Positions 1-9,666 of a DNA stretch of 64,000 nucleotides are shown here, in pieces (the stretch's first letter is position 1; each line of letters starts with the position of its first letter). Source of the stretch: Campylobacter rectus (GTDB lineage Bacteria > Campylobacterota > Campylobacteria > Campylobacterales > Campylobacteraceae); the NCBI RefSeq assembly GCF_004803795.1, contig NZ_CP012543.1, positions 2,418,001 through 2,482,000 of the forward strand, read 5' to 3'. A model generated the notes under the pieces. The model did not search any database. It had not been told where the DNA came from and saw nothing but the letters and a program-made list of their open reading frames with translations. Both the position numbers and the translations under genes were made by a program.

Positions 1-795
<795 letters not shown>

Positions 796-798
<3 letters not shown>

Positions 799-990
799 CG
801 GCTTGTCTTTTTCCTTTATACGTCGTTAGAAATTTCGCCGAAGCTCGGTTACGTATTTCGTATACGCGCCCTCGCTCGGCTTATTTCCGCCTCGTCTCCT
901 CGTAGCGAAGTTTAGCTTCACTGCGTTCGCTACTGCAAGCAGAGCGTTACGAGCGTTTGTGCGAAGTAAAAAGAAAAAATACTTCGCCTT
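796..990 (+). repeat. Dispersed repeat copy R1 (carries a 72-bp insertion)
   Basis: It starts with TAGCGGCTTGTC, which supplies the stop codon of the desulfurase gene, and ends with TACTTCGCCTTA. The core holds GCCGAAGCTCGG and CCCTCGCTCGGC arms, forming an imperfect hairpin. Relative to the copies at 34651 and 58882 it carries about 72 extra bases near 899-970. That insert contains GTAGCGAA and TTCGCTAC as an inverted repeat. The rest of the gap to 1203 shows no gene and no clear promoter. Confidence 0.75.
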
Positions 991-1203
991 AACAACTTAA
1001 ATTTCATAAATTTGGTTCAAATTTGGGTTTTTAAGAATCCAAATTTGAGTTAAATAAAAAGTGCAAGCTGAAGTATTTTGAGATGATTTTTGAGGTTGCG
1101 CAGGTAAAATTTAGCGTAGGCTGGACAGATAGTCCGCCGAGCTAAATTTTAGCAAGCTCCGCGAAAAGCGCTCAAAAGACGAAGCGCAAAAAAAGGAAAT
1201 AAA

Positions 1204-2196
1204 ATGGCAAAAAACGACCTAATCGGCGGCTCCATCTGGGACGAATACTCCCAAAACGTCCAAGACCGTATGAACAACCCCAAATTTATGGGCGAGATAA
1301 CGCAGGACGAAGCCAAAGCAAGAGGCGGCAAGCTCATCGTGGCGGATTTTGGCGCCGAAAGCTGCGGCGACGCGGTGAGGCTGTATTGGCTCGTGGACGA
1401 GAAAACCGACCGCATCATAGACGCTAAATTTAAAAGCTTCGGCTGCGGCACGGCGGTAGCGAGCTCCGATACGATGGCCGAGCTTTGCATCGGCAAGACC
1501 GTGGATGAGGCCGTAAAAATCACTAACATCGACGTGGAAAAAGCTATGCGCGACACTCCCGATATCCCTGCCGTCCCGCCGCAAAAGATGCACTGCTCGG
1601 TTATGGCCTACGACGTTATCAAGGCCGCCGCGGCGCAGTATAAGGGCGTGGATCCTGAGCATTTCGAGGACGAGATCATCGTATGCGAGTGCGCGCGTGT
1701 GAGCCTAGGCACGATCAAGGAGGTCATCCGCCTAAACGACCTGCGCACGGTCGAGGAAATCACGCAATACACCAAAGCGGGCGCCTTTTGCAAATCCTGC
1801 GTGCGCCCGGGCGGACACGAGAAGCGCGAGTATTATCTCGAGGATATCCTCGCCGAGACCAGAGCCGAGATGGAGCTAGAGGAAAAGCAAGCCGTGCTGG
1901 ATGCGCAGATATCGGGTAAATTTGACGACGTGAGCTTTGAAAATATGACCGTCGTGGGCCAACTAAAAGCCATCGAGAGCGTCATCGACGAGCAGATCCG
2001 CCCGATGCTGATGATGGACGGCGGCAATATGGAGATCCTCGATCTGCAAAAAGACGCCGAGGGTAAATTTGACGTCTACATCCGCTATATGGGCGCTTGC
2101 AGCGGCTGTGCGAGCGGCGCGACGGGCACGCTTTACGCGATCGAAAACGTGTTGCAAGAAAACCTCAGTCCAAATATCCGCGTTTTGCCTATCTAA
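1204..2196 (+). CDS. nifU: NifU Fe-S cluster assembly scaffold
   Basis: A 330-aa three-domain NifU. The N-terminal IscU-like domain (about 1-150) carries the ligand cysteines in GAESCGD, FGCGTAVASSD and MHCSVM. A central BFD-like [2Fe-2S] domain (about 155-205) shows CECARVSLG and CKSCVRPGG. The C-terminal NFU domain (about 245-330) has the CSGC motif in GACSGCASG. It receives sulfur from the upstream desulfurase and passes clusters to apoproteins. The start is ATG after AAAAAAAGGAAATAAA, a plausible ribosome site. Length and domain order are typical of the Campylobacter/Helicobacter NIF system. Confidence 0.95.
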   Translation: MAKNDLIGGSIWDEYSQNVQDRMNNPKFMGEITQDEAKARGGKLIVADFGAESCGDAVRLYWLVDEKTDRIIDAKFKSFGCGTAVASSDTMAELCIGKTVDEAVKITNIDVEKAMRDTPDIPAVPPQKMHCSVMAYDVIKAAAAQYKGVDPEHFEDEIIVCECARVSLGTIKEVIRLNDLRTVEEITQYTKAGAFCKSCVRPGGHEKREYYLEDILAETRAEMELEEKQAVLDAQISGKFDDVSFENMTVVGQLKAIESVIDEQIRPMLMMDGGNMEILDLQKDAEGKFDVYIRYMGACSGCASGATGTLYAIENVLQENLSPNIRVLPI

Positions 2197-3220
2197 ATTT
2201 GAGATTTTCGTATGCACGGCCGTGAAATTTGACGGACGCGGCGTCTAAATTTTAGGCTTTATTTTAATCGGCGTAAATTGCTTGGCGAGGAACGGCGCTC
2301 AAATTCGCATCTAAATCCGAGCGGTTAAATTTAGCCGCTCTCTCCTCTTTTATATTTTTTGCCATTGTTTAGTTTGCAAATTTAACGCGACCGGGATAAA
2401 CTGCGAAAAATAAAAGCGGCGGCTAAATTTACTCGTCTTGAGCCATAAAATTTAAAGCAAAGCTAAAGGAGATGAATTTGCCGTTAATTCATGCGTTTTC
2501 GTTTGACGGGTTAAATTTTGCAAGCAGACTAAATTTGACCGATTAAACGAACCTATCGTAGGTAAATTTATAGCAAAATTTATCGTGAATATTTTTTATA
2601 TTTTTAGATTTTGAGGTTAAATTTAAGGATATTTAAAAAGTCCGTCGCCAAGCTAGGCGCTTCCAGGCTGCTGCCAAGCCGTGTCGGCATCACAATCCAA
2701 GAGTAGCGACTACGCACTCGCAAATCTGGCGATCGGCGGGATAAATTTGACGGCAAATTTTATTTTCGGGATTTGGTTAAATTCATCGTTCTAACGAGGG
2801 GCAAATTTTAAGGGCTTTGTATAGATGGATACGTTAAAAGGGCGGTTAATATCGGGCGGAGAAGCGACAAACGTCGCGGCGAGGTAGCGACGCGAGATCC
2901 GCTTAAAATTTGCGCTAAATTTTAAGTTTTAGCGGGCTCCGTCATACGTGACGGCCTGCATCTTGATTTATGCAAATTTATAAATTTGAGCGAGTTTCCC
3001 TGCGCGGCGGTTAAATTTGTCGCGATGCGGTTTGCGTTTCGTAAATTTTAAGGATATTTAAAAAGTCCGCCGCCAAGGGACGACGGACTGAAAGGCTTAA
3101 GCGACGTCGGAGCCACCAAGCTAGGCCCTCCAAGCTAAGTCGCTAAGCTCAGCGCTGCTAAAGCTAAGCTCAACACCGCTAAGCTATATTTAAGTCGCCA
3201 GGGACGACGGACTGAAATGC
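2197..3220. other. 1-kb non-coding stretch with decayed copies of the neighbouring gene's 3' end
   Basis: I see no gene. The stretch is dense in TAAATTT words. At 2622-2650 and 3046-3075 a nearly identical 27-nt block recurs (TTTAAGGATATTTAAAAAG then TCCGYCGCCA). At 3084-3120 and again at the true gene end near 3212-3245 there are two related copies of the last codons of the minus-strand surface-protein gene. Between them (about 3125-3190) AGCTTAGC-type units are repeated. This looks like debris from duplication or recombination at that gene's 3' end. Confidence 0.6.
3061..3090 (-). terminator. Rho-independent terminator of the DUF4214 surface protein gene
   Basis: On the minus strand AGTCCGTCG pairs with CGGCGGACT (nine pairs, one G-U) around an 8-nt loop, directly followed by TTTTT. 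It lies 130 bp past the stop codon. A degenerate copy of the same hairpin sits at 3192-3213, immediately after the stop, and a third partial copy (TCCGTCGCCA) lies near 2641. Confidence 0.75.
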
Positions 3221-6200
3221 TTAAGCGATATTGGCGTCGCCAAGCTCGACATTGCTCTCAAAGGTGCCTACCAAATTCACTTCATTTTTCTCTATCGTGC
3301 CGCTACCGTCTGCATCATTTACCTGATATACCTTGGTTTTGTCGTTTCCTTTGACGGCTACTATGGATTTTCCGTTTGCGGTAATTGTTTTAAACGTCTT
3401 GCCGTTGCCGAACAACTGGCCGAAATCACCGTTTGCATAGTCATTCTCGTCGATATTGCCGGCTACATCGGTAGTATAAATTTTACCGTTTTCCAGCCCT
3501 TTCTCTGCATTTGACGCGACTTTATTTACTTTTTTATCGGTAGCTCCCAGCGCGCTAAAGTCTATTTTGTCTTGCTGCTCAAAGCCTTCTATACTTAGCT
3601 TATTTCCGGCTGCTTCGGCGCCTAATTTGACGGTATCTGATTTTGTGTTACCCGCTTTGATCGTAAGCTTTTTGTCGTTGTATTTTATCTTGCCAAGATC
3701 AAGCGTGCCGTCGCCTTCATTTTTTAAAGTAAGGTTCGAAGAAAGCTTGATCTCCTTAGCTCCGCTCTTGTTTAGATAGTCTAAGCCTTTTCCGTCAAGG
3801 GCTTCGCTTGAGTCGACATAAATCTTTTCTATACCTTTAAAGCTGACTTTTCCGGCGTTGACGTCTTTGATACCTATTTGCCTTCCATTCGCGACTCCTG
3901 TCTCGCCTCTAGTCACGGTTACAGCATCGTTGTCTTTGCCCTCTTGATCAACCATATCCACGCTCTTTACGGTAGTTCCGTCGGCATCGTATTTGACGGT
4001 CTTTAGTACAATACTTCCTGTATGCCCCCAGTCTTGGATCTCTACGGATACTTTCTTGCCGTCTTTGGTTTCGGTAAGGGTGTATTTGTTTTCTCCTGCA
4101 TTCGTGACTTCGACTTTATGCCCGTCTTTTTCATATACGCTATTTTTATATTTATCTACACGTTTTAATAAAAATTTACCGGCAACCTTTTCGTAATTTC
4201 GAACATCATCATACTCATGATCACCGGTGAGCGTAAATTTCTCTCCGCTTGCAAATTTGATTTCTGATATCTTCAAATTGTCTATCGTGTCAGGATTAAA
4301 AGGGGTAAGATCTCTCACCGTCAGCTCGTTTTTATTAGAAAGCTGCACGGATGTCGCCTTGCCATCATTATCTAATCTAAAAACGTCATTCGTGTAGTTA
4401 TTCACGACGGTAGAGCTCGCTTTGTTTAGAGCGTCTTGAGCTCCGGTAGCTAAAGCAATAGCGTCGTTTAAAGTCTTATGCTCCTTTAGGTTATAGGTGA
4501 AATCACCTTTTTTGATGCTTTCGACTTTTCCGTCGGCATCGAGATTATAAGTCTTACCCTCTTTTTCTATACTTTTTACCAGATTATTATCGGTGTCGGT
4601 ATTGATAGTGTATCCGTTTATAGAACCGTCATATATCTTGCCGTTTATGAGAGGGATCTTCAGGTCGTCTTTCAAGTCTTTAGTGCCCGTGATCTTAAAA
4701 TCACCGTCCAGGATAGGTTTATCTTTAAACACATAGTCATTGACCTTAGTTATCTTATACTGAGGATTATCCGGATTATGGAGCGAAGGAGCTTTTTCGG
4801 TTTCGATTTTATAGGTTTGTTGCTCGGCGCCGTTTGCCTTAAATTTACCGTTAGCGTAATCAAACTCCGCCTTTGACATCGTGTCGTAGTCAGCCTTGAC
4901 GCCCGGTTTTAGTATAAAGCCTTCGGCTTTGTTTGGGTTGTTTGGGTCGGTGCCTTTGAGTGCGGCTACGGCATTACCGTCTTTTGAGAGGAAGCTAAAC
5001 TGCTCTACTCCACCTTTATAAATAGTGCCGCCTTTGTCGTTTGATTTTAGCAGCGGCTTATCTGTATATTTAGGGCCATCGGCGGCATTTTCATCTACCT
5101 CGTATAGTTTATTGTCTTTGCCTACTACAAGCGCTTTTCCTTCGGCTACCTTATCGTTGCCAAGATCCACGGTGTATTTTCCGTCTTCGCTCTTATAGAC
5201 GTTTGTGTCGCCTACTTTTTTTAGGACGGTTCCTTTCTCCTCGGCTTTAGCGGTTGCTTTTGCGGTTTTTTCCTCGGCTTTGGCTTTCTCCAGCTCGGCT
5301 TGCGCTTTTTGCAAAGCGGCTTTGAGCTCTTCGTTATCAGGATCTTTATTTAGATTCGCTTTAGCGATATCTTCTTTGGCTTTTTTTAGTGCGACTATGG
5401 CAGTAGCGGCATCGGCTTTAGCCTGGGCGACTTTTGCTGAAGAGTTTGTGATCGCTGATTTATTATTATTATGATCGATTAGCGCTCCTTTGTCGCCGTC
5501 TTGATATGCTTTGTCGGCGGCGGCGGCTTTGGTATCGGCGGCGGTTTTGTTTGCATCGGCTTTAGCCTTTAGGGCATCATTTGGATTATCTCCGGAATTT
5601 AAATTCAGCTCTTTAGCCCATGCATCCAGCTTGGCTTTGGCTGCTAATTTTTGTTGGTATGTTAATTCGTTGGATATTTCTATCTCCTCTTTAATCACAT
5701 ATATTTTGGAATTTTCGTCGATCTTTTCTTTCAAAACTTTGGCTATAGCTTGTTCGCTCTGGGCTTTGACCTTATCCTCATATGCCTTTTTAACCGCATC
5801 CAGTAGAGGGGCTTCTTTGGCTACGGCTTTTGAGTGGTCCACTTGCTTCTCGGCTACTTTTTCTTGTTTATCCGCTACGTCTTTTGTTTTATCCGCTATA
5901 GTTACATTGTCTTTTGCTTCATCGAGATTTTTTTGATCCAATGTTCTGCCAAGCTTGCTTACTATATCTTTTGCTTTTTCCAGAGCTTCTCTTTGTTTAT
6001 CGGTAGTAGATGGATCATCTATCTTGTTTTGGATATGGTTTAGGGCGTATTGTTTTATGCCGTTGTGGTTATTTATCGCATGTTCGACGGCTTCTTTGAT
6101 CTCTTTTGCTATATCGGCATCTTTTTTGGCTTGCTCGGCCGCTTCTTTTGCTTTTTGTAGGTTTTCTTCTGCTTGTTTTACGGCCTCTTCTTTTGCTTTT

Positions 6201-6997
6201 TGTTTTTGTTCTTCCGGAGTTAGAGGTTTTGGGTTATTGCTTCCGCCTGAGCTTCCACCTCCAGGATTTGGGGTAGGAGCAGGAGGGGTAGGAGGAGTAG
6301 GAGGGGTAGGAGTGCTTCCTCCTTCTTCATATATATCAGTAGTAGCAGTAGTGTTATCCAAAGCTTTTTGTAGTGCATCCGCATCTACGGACGGGAATAT
6401 GGATTTTGTGATTTGGGCCAGTTGATGACTGTTTAATACAGTCAAATTTCCTTTTAGGGCTTCTTGTTTTATGACCTGGGCTATCTGGGTAGGGGTGCTG
6501 GTGTCTTTGATATTTTTCAGTATATTGGCAAAGCTTGCTATCTTTTCTGTTATGCTTCCGCTGCTTGGAACGTTTTCTATAGCTTTATGAGCTATCTCGG
6601 CAGCTTTTAATTTATTTAAGAATAGTTTTTGAGCTTTAAGTTCTTCCGGTTTGGTATAGGTATTGCTCATAGCAGCTTTCAACATCTCAGATACTACGAA
6701 AGCTTTTGAGTTGCCTTCTTTTAGCTTATCTATCCAAAATTTGGAACCCTTAGGATCCTGGGCTATGGTTTTACCGAATAAATTCGAGTAGATATGATTT
6801 ACGAAGTCTTCGTTTGAGTTTTTACCCGCAAAATACTCCTGGGCAGGGGTGGAATTTAACATCTGCTGGGCTACTTGGCTCGTGTTTAGGCCTTGTTTCT
6901 TTGCAAGATTAAACCAAAATTTATGTCCCGCGCCTTCGGGAACTCTGTTAAACATAGTGATATATAAAGCACTGATGTCGATGCTGGTAATTGACAT
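3221..6997 (-). CDS. DUF4214-domain surface protein, putative S-layer or type I-secreted adhesin
   Basis: A 1258-aa protein. I place the start at the ATG at 6997 (MSITSIDISALYITMF) because AAGGAGACGAT precedes it; the frame stays open 83 codons further upstream without a ribosome site. Order: DUF4214 domain (about 1-110); a Pro/Gly linker of TPPTPP and GGGSSGG type (about 235-265); a long Lys/Ala/Glu-rich coiled coil (about 270-600); many short beta-rich repeats of KDGKYTV type; and a C-terminal block with DADGSGTIEKNE, an EF-hand-like calcium motif, ending ELGDANIA. There is no N-terminal signal peptide, and this C-terminal pattern resembles type I-secreted Campylobacter surface-layer proteins. 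No GGxGxD RTX nonapeptides are visible, and no type I exporter lies in the window. The coiled coil could also suit an adhesin. Confidence 0.75.
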   Translation of the reverse strand: MSITSIDISALYITMFNRVPEGAGHKFWFNLAKKQGLNTSQVAQQMLNSTPAQEYFAGKNSNEDFVNHIYSNLFGKTIAQDPKGSKFWIDKLKEGNSKAFVVSEMLKAAMSNTYTKPEELKAQKLFLNKLKAAEIAHKAIENVPSSGSITEKIASFANILKNIKDTSTPTQIAQVIKQEALKGNLTVLNSHQLAQITKSIFPSVDADALQKALDNTTATTDIYEEGGSTPTPPTPPTPPAPTPNPGGGSSGGSNNPKPLTPEEQKQKAKEEAVKQAEENLQKAKEAAEQAKKDADIAKEIKEAVEHAINNHNGIKQYALNHIQNKIDDPSTTDKQREALEKAKDIVSKLGRTLDQKNLDEAKDNVTIADKTKDVADKQEKVAEKQVDHSKAVAKEAPLLDAVKKAYEDKVKAQSEQAIAKVLKEKIDENSKIYVIKEEIEISNELTYQQKLAAKAKLDAWAKELNLNSGDNPNDALKAKADANKTAADTKAAAADKAYQDGDKGALIDHNNNKSAITNSSAKVAQAKADAATAIVALKKAKEDIAKANLNKDPDNEELKAALQKAQAELEKAKAEEKTAKATAKAEEKGTVLKKVGDTNVYKSEDGKYTVDLGNDKVAEGKALVVGKDNKLYEVDENAADGPKYTDKPLLKSNDKGGTIYKGGVEQFSFLSKDGNAVAALKGTDPNNPNKAEGFILKPGVKADYDTMSKAEFDYANGKFKANGAEQQTYKIETEKAPSLHNPDNPQYKITKVNDYVFKDKPILDGDFKITGTKDLKDDLKIPLINGKIYDGSINGYTINTDTDNNLVKSIEKEGKTYNLDADGKVESIKKGDFTYNLKEHKTLNDAIALATGAQDALNKASSTVVNNYTNDVFRLDNDGKATSVQLSNKNELTVRDLTPFNPDTIDNLKISEIKFASGEKFTLTGDHEYDDVRNYEKVAGKFLLKRVDKYKNSVYEKDGHKVEVTNAGENKYTLTETKDGKKVSVEIQDWGHTGSIVLKTVKYDADGTTVKSVDMVDQEGKDNDAVTVTRGETGVANGRQIGIKDVNAGKVSFKGIEKIYVDSSEALDGKGLDYLNKSGAKEIKLSSNLTLKNEGDGTLDLGKIKYNDKKLTIKAGNTKSDTVKLGAEAAGNKLSIEGFEQQDKIDFSALGATDKKVNKVASNAEKGLENGKIYTTDVAGNIDENDYANGDFGQLFGNGKTFKTITANGKSIVAVKGNDKTKVYQVNDADGSGTIEKNEVNLVGTFESNVELGDANIA

Positions 6998-7033
6998 ATC
7001 GTCTCCTTGTTTAAATTTATAAAATACGCGGGA

Positions 7034-7039
7034 ATTATA
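7034..7039 (-). promoter_or_regulatory. Extended -10 promoter of the surface protein gene
   Basis: On the minus strand TGCTATAAT lies about 37 nt upstream of the chosen ATG, in front of the AAGGAGACGAT ribosome site. This supports the start at 6997 rather than the longer frame. The 453-bp divergent gap to mop also holds a palindrome at 7288-7303. Confidence 0.6.
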
Positions 7040-7287
7040 GCAGATTATAAACTTTTTTACAAAGATAAAGGGGCACGACCGACCTATAGCAGAAACTTCA
7101 CGGCTTCGTTTGAGGTTAAATTCTAGTCTCTCAAACCTTATCGGGCGAAAGAGTAAATTTCGTCCGATAATCCTCTTTTTTATTTTAAATTTGATCAAAT
7201 TTAAGTTTTTCATCCCGCTCCTTTTTAAATTTACCCCAAAAAACATTTGTCCCGAATTTCAATTTATATCATTTAATTTTTCTATTT

Positions 7288-7303
7288 GGCATACTAGGAT
7301 GCC
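7288..7303. promoter_or_regulatory. Palindrome between the surface protein gene and mop (possible operator)
   Basis: GGCATACTAGGATGCC is a perfect inverted repeat (GGCAT and ATGCC around ACTAGG) flanked by ATTT and TAAAAT. It lies 148 bp upstream of mop in the divergent intergenic region. It could be an operator, but no regulator can be assigned. Confidence 0.35.
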
Positions 7304-7450
7304 TAAAATTTAAAAAATCGTTAATGTAGGTAATTTCAGTGATAAAGTTAAATTTTTGCATATATTCATTTTAAGTTTCGCCGAAGTTTAAGTCGTTACT
7401 ATTTCGTCAAGATTTTAATACGAAATCAAATTTATTTACAAGGAGACGCA

Positions 7451-7870
7451 ATGTTTAGCGCAAGAAATCAACTGGAGGCCAAGATCGTAGAGGTAAGAGA
7501 AGGAGCGGTAAACTCGCTCATCGTAGCAAAGCTACAAGGCGGAGAGACGGTAAAAGCGACCGTAACCGTAGATAGCCAAAAAGATCTGGGTTTAGTAGCG
7601 GGCAAAAAGGTAGTTTATCTATTTAAAGCTTCTTCTATCATAGTAGCTAAGGGCGAAGACAAACTAAAACTAAGCGCTACCAACCAACTAAAAGGTAAGG
7701 TAGCAAAAGTAGTAGAAGGTGCGGTAAATGCCGAAGTAGATATAGAGATAGCCGGCGGAGATAAGCTAAGCGCTATCGTTACCAACGAATCTGCTAAAAA
7801 CCTATCTCTAAAAGCCGGAGATGAAGTAACGGCTATCATCAAAGCTACTCAAATCATCGTCGGGGCGTGA
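7451..7870 (+). CDS. mop: Molbindin (two tandem Mop/TOBE domains)
   Basis: A 139-aa protein of two homologous halves. SARNQLEAKIVEVREGAVNS (about 3-70) and SATNQLKGKVAKVVEGAVNA (about 73-138) each begin with the Mop signature SARNxLxGxV and end in the TOBE-type strand VTAIIKATQIIVGA. Di-Mop proteins bind molybdate or tungstate in the cytosol and store or buffer it for cofactor synthesis. The ribosome site ACAAGGAGACGCA is nearly the same as that of the divergent surface protein gene. No mod transporter is adjacent. Identification is firm; whether it prefers Mo or W is not visible. Confidence 0.9.
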   Translation: MFSARNQLEAKIVEVREGAVNSLIVAKLQGGETVKATVTVDSQKDLGLVAGKKVVYLFKASSIIVAKGEDKLKLSATNQLKGKVAKVVEGAVNAEVDIEIAGGDKLSAIVTNESAKNLSLKAGDEVTAIIKATQIIVGA

Positions 7871-8827
7871 TTTGATAAGTAAGCCTGCTTGCTTTTTTAG
7901 CCGGCGGGCTTTGTCTATTTTTGCTTATTTGTTTGTTAAATTTAAAGCAGAGCGTTCGTTAAATTTGAACGATTTGCTTACTAAATTTTGCCGAGCAAGA
8001 GCCGTTTTGGGCAATTTACTCGGCTGAACAAAGCAGGCTAAATTTGGCTTGCTCGCTCGAATTTGGATGGATAACCCCGATTAATCTCTTGTCGGTTTGC
8101 CGATTTAGATAAATCAAACGGCTAAATTAGAAGGCTTATTCATTAAATTTGATCCGATTTTCGGGCTTGCCCATAAATTTAAAGCCGGCTTGAGATTTAA
8201 CCTTGCCTGCTGATTTGATTTATATCATATCGCAAGTCTATTGGATTTAAAGCCGGTATTTAACCGACGCATCAAATTTGGCCGTTTGCTTTGACAGGTT
8301 TGCTCGCTTTGCTTGTTAAATTAAGCAAAATACTGCCGAGTGCGGCAAAAAGCTTGCTTGGCAAAATTTTGCTTTAGATTTGGTATGCAAATTTAAGCTT
8401 TGCTTGGATAAATTTTAGCAACGGCTTTAATAAATTTACGCTTCGCTTAAGTAAATTTAAGCCGGGTTCCTGGAAGCTACGCAAATCCCGCTTTATCTAA
8501 AATGCACTTGTGCGTTTTGTTTTACAGATACTAAATTATGATTATTTTTTACTAAAATTCGATCCCAAATTTTTACGACTAGCTCATTTGCGAAATCTTC
8601 TTTTAGCCTTCCGCTTCTACTCAAATTTAACTCAATTTACGCCCTTTAATCTATTTCGTTTTTGTTCATATAAAAATTTAACGGCAAATTCGTCAAATTT
8701 AGCGCAATAATGCAAAACAAAATTCCAAAAAACGGTAAAAATTCGATTTATAGATTAAAAGATAAATTTTGAAGTATCGGCAAAGCCAATGTTTATTAAA
8801 AAAGGAGCGGAAAGCCGCCCCAGTATA
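7871..8827. other. 957-bp gap without a recognisable gene
   Basis: AT-rich DNA packed with short words such as TAAATTT, GCTTG and AAGCTTG in both directions. No frame here has a ribosome site or codon pattern I would defend. AGCCGGCGGGCT at about 7900, followed by TTTGTCTATTTTTG, may be a weak terminator for mop. The remainder holds nothing I can name. Confidence 0.5.
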
Positions 8828-9181
8828 TTATAAAGCAGCCTTTGCTTTTGAAGCTAGCTCGCTGAAAGCTTTTGCGTCATTCATAGCTAGATCGGCTAAG
8901 ATTTTTCTATCAAGCTCGATATTTGCTTTTTTAAGTCCCGCGATAAAGCGCGAATAGCTAATGTCGTTTAGGCGGCACGCAGCGTTGATGCGCACTATCC
9001 ACAAGCGGCGGAAGTCGCGTTTCTTGCGGCGTCTGTCGCGGTAAGCATAGACCAAACTTCTTTCTAATTGCTCTTTAGCTTTTCTAAAGTGTTTGTGTCT
9101 AGCGCTGAAAAAACCTCTAGCTAGTTTTAAAACTTTTTTATGGCGTCTTCTTCTAACTACGCCTGTTTTTACTCTTGCCAT
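8828..9181 (-). CDS. rplT: 50S ribosomal protein L20
   Basis: A 117-aa basic protein, [19 protein letters not shown] at the start and KIGADRK-type core replaced by [14 protein letters not shown], matching L20 over its usual length. L20 binds 23S rRNA early in 50S assembly. It lies 82 bp downstream of rpmI on the same strand, the usual rpmI-rplT pair. In many bacteria these genes follow infC in one operon. Here infC lies 4 kb further upstream with unrelated genes in between. Confidence 0.97.
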   Translation of the reverse strand: MARVKTGVVRRRRHKKVLKLARGFFSARHKHFRKAKEQLERSLVYAYRDRRRKKRDFRRLWIVRINAACRLNDISYSRFIAGLKKANIELDRKILADLAMNDAKAFSELASKAKAAL

Positions 9182-9263
9182 ATTTATCCTTTACAAATCG
9201 GCGCTCACCGAGTGAGTCTTGCCCCAAATTCGGGGGAGTTTAAAATGACCTTTCGTCAAAAAC

Positions 9264-9455
9264 TTAAATTCCGAGCATCGCTTTGACGCTTGCGACGTTT
9301 GTGCTGTCTACGTATTGAGGCGAGCGCAAATCTCTCTTGCGGTTGCGAGATTTTTTAGTCAAAATGTGGCTTCTAAAAGCAGAGCCTCTTTTGATCTTGT
9401 TTTTGCCCACTTTAAAACGTTTAGCAGCGCCGCGAACTGTCTTCATCTTAGGCAT
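9264..9455 (-). CDS. rpmI: 50S ribosomal protein L35
   Basis: A 63-aa protein starting [17 protein letters not shown], the family signature, and ending [10 protein letters not shown]. The start at 9455 follows AAAAGGATTAGT; the frame remains open further upstream but without family similarity. It is the first gene of the rpmI-rplT pair. A consensus -10 lies about 47 bp upstream. Confidence 0.96.
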   Translation of the reverse strand: MPKMKTVRGAAKRFKVGKNKIKRGSAFRSHILTKKSRNRKRDLRSPQYVDSTNVASVKAMLGI

Positions 9456-9501
9456 ACTAATCCTTTTAAAATTTCTTTTACGCCTTATGCGTAAGAGTGG
9501 G

Positions 9502-9507
9502 ATTATA
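9502..9507 (-). promoter_or_regulatory. -10 element of the rpmI-rplT promoter
   Basis: On the minus strand GGGTATAATCCC contains a perfect TATAAT, with the L35 ATG about 47 nt downstream. It explains independent transcription of rpmI-rplT, which here is physically separated from infC. Confidence 0.6.
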
Positions 9508-9624
9508 CCCAAAATTCCTTTAAGAAATTTAAATTTGATACGTCGCGCGGCAAAATACAAAACAAATTTACAATACAATCTTGAAAGTAGCTTAAATTTT
9601 ATATTTAATTAATATTTTTAGTCA

Positions 9625-9630
9625 TATAAT
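9625..9630 (+). promoter_or_regulatory. -10 element upstream of the C69 dipeptidase
   Basis: CATATAATTTC holds a perfect TATAAT 37 bp before the ATG, preceded by a T-rich stretch as is usual for Campylobacter sigma-70 promoters, which have weak -35 regions. Confidence 0.55.
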
Positions 9631-9666
9631 TTCATCAAATTTTTTATCTCAAATCAAGGAGTAACG

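Noticed and set aside
3221-4300. RTX calcium repeats in the surface protein
   Set aside because: No GGxGxDxxx nonapeptides were found; only one EF-hand-like loop.
8510-8710. 66-codon plus-strand frame before rplT
   Set aside because: No ribosome site, Phe/Leu-rich text from AT-rich DNA, and no similarity I can see.
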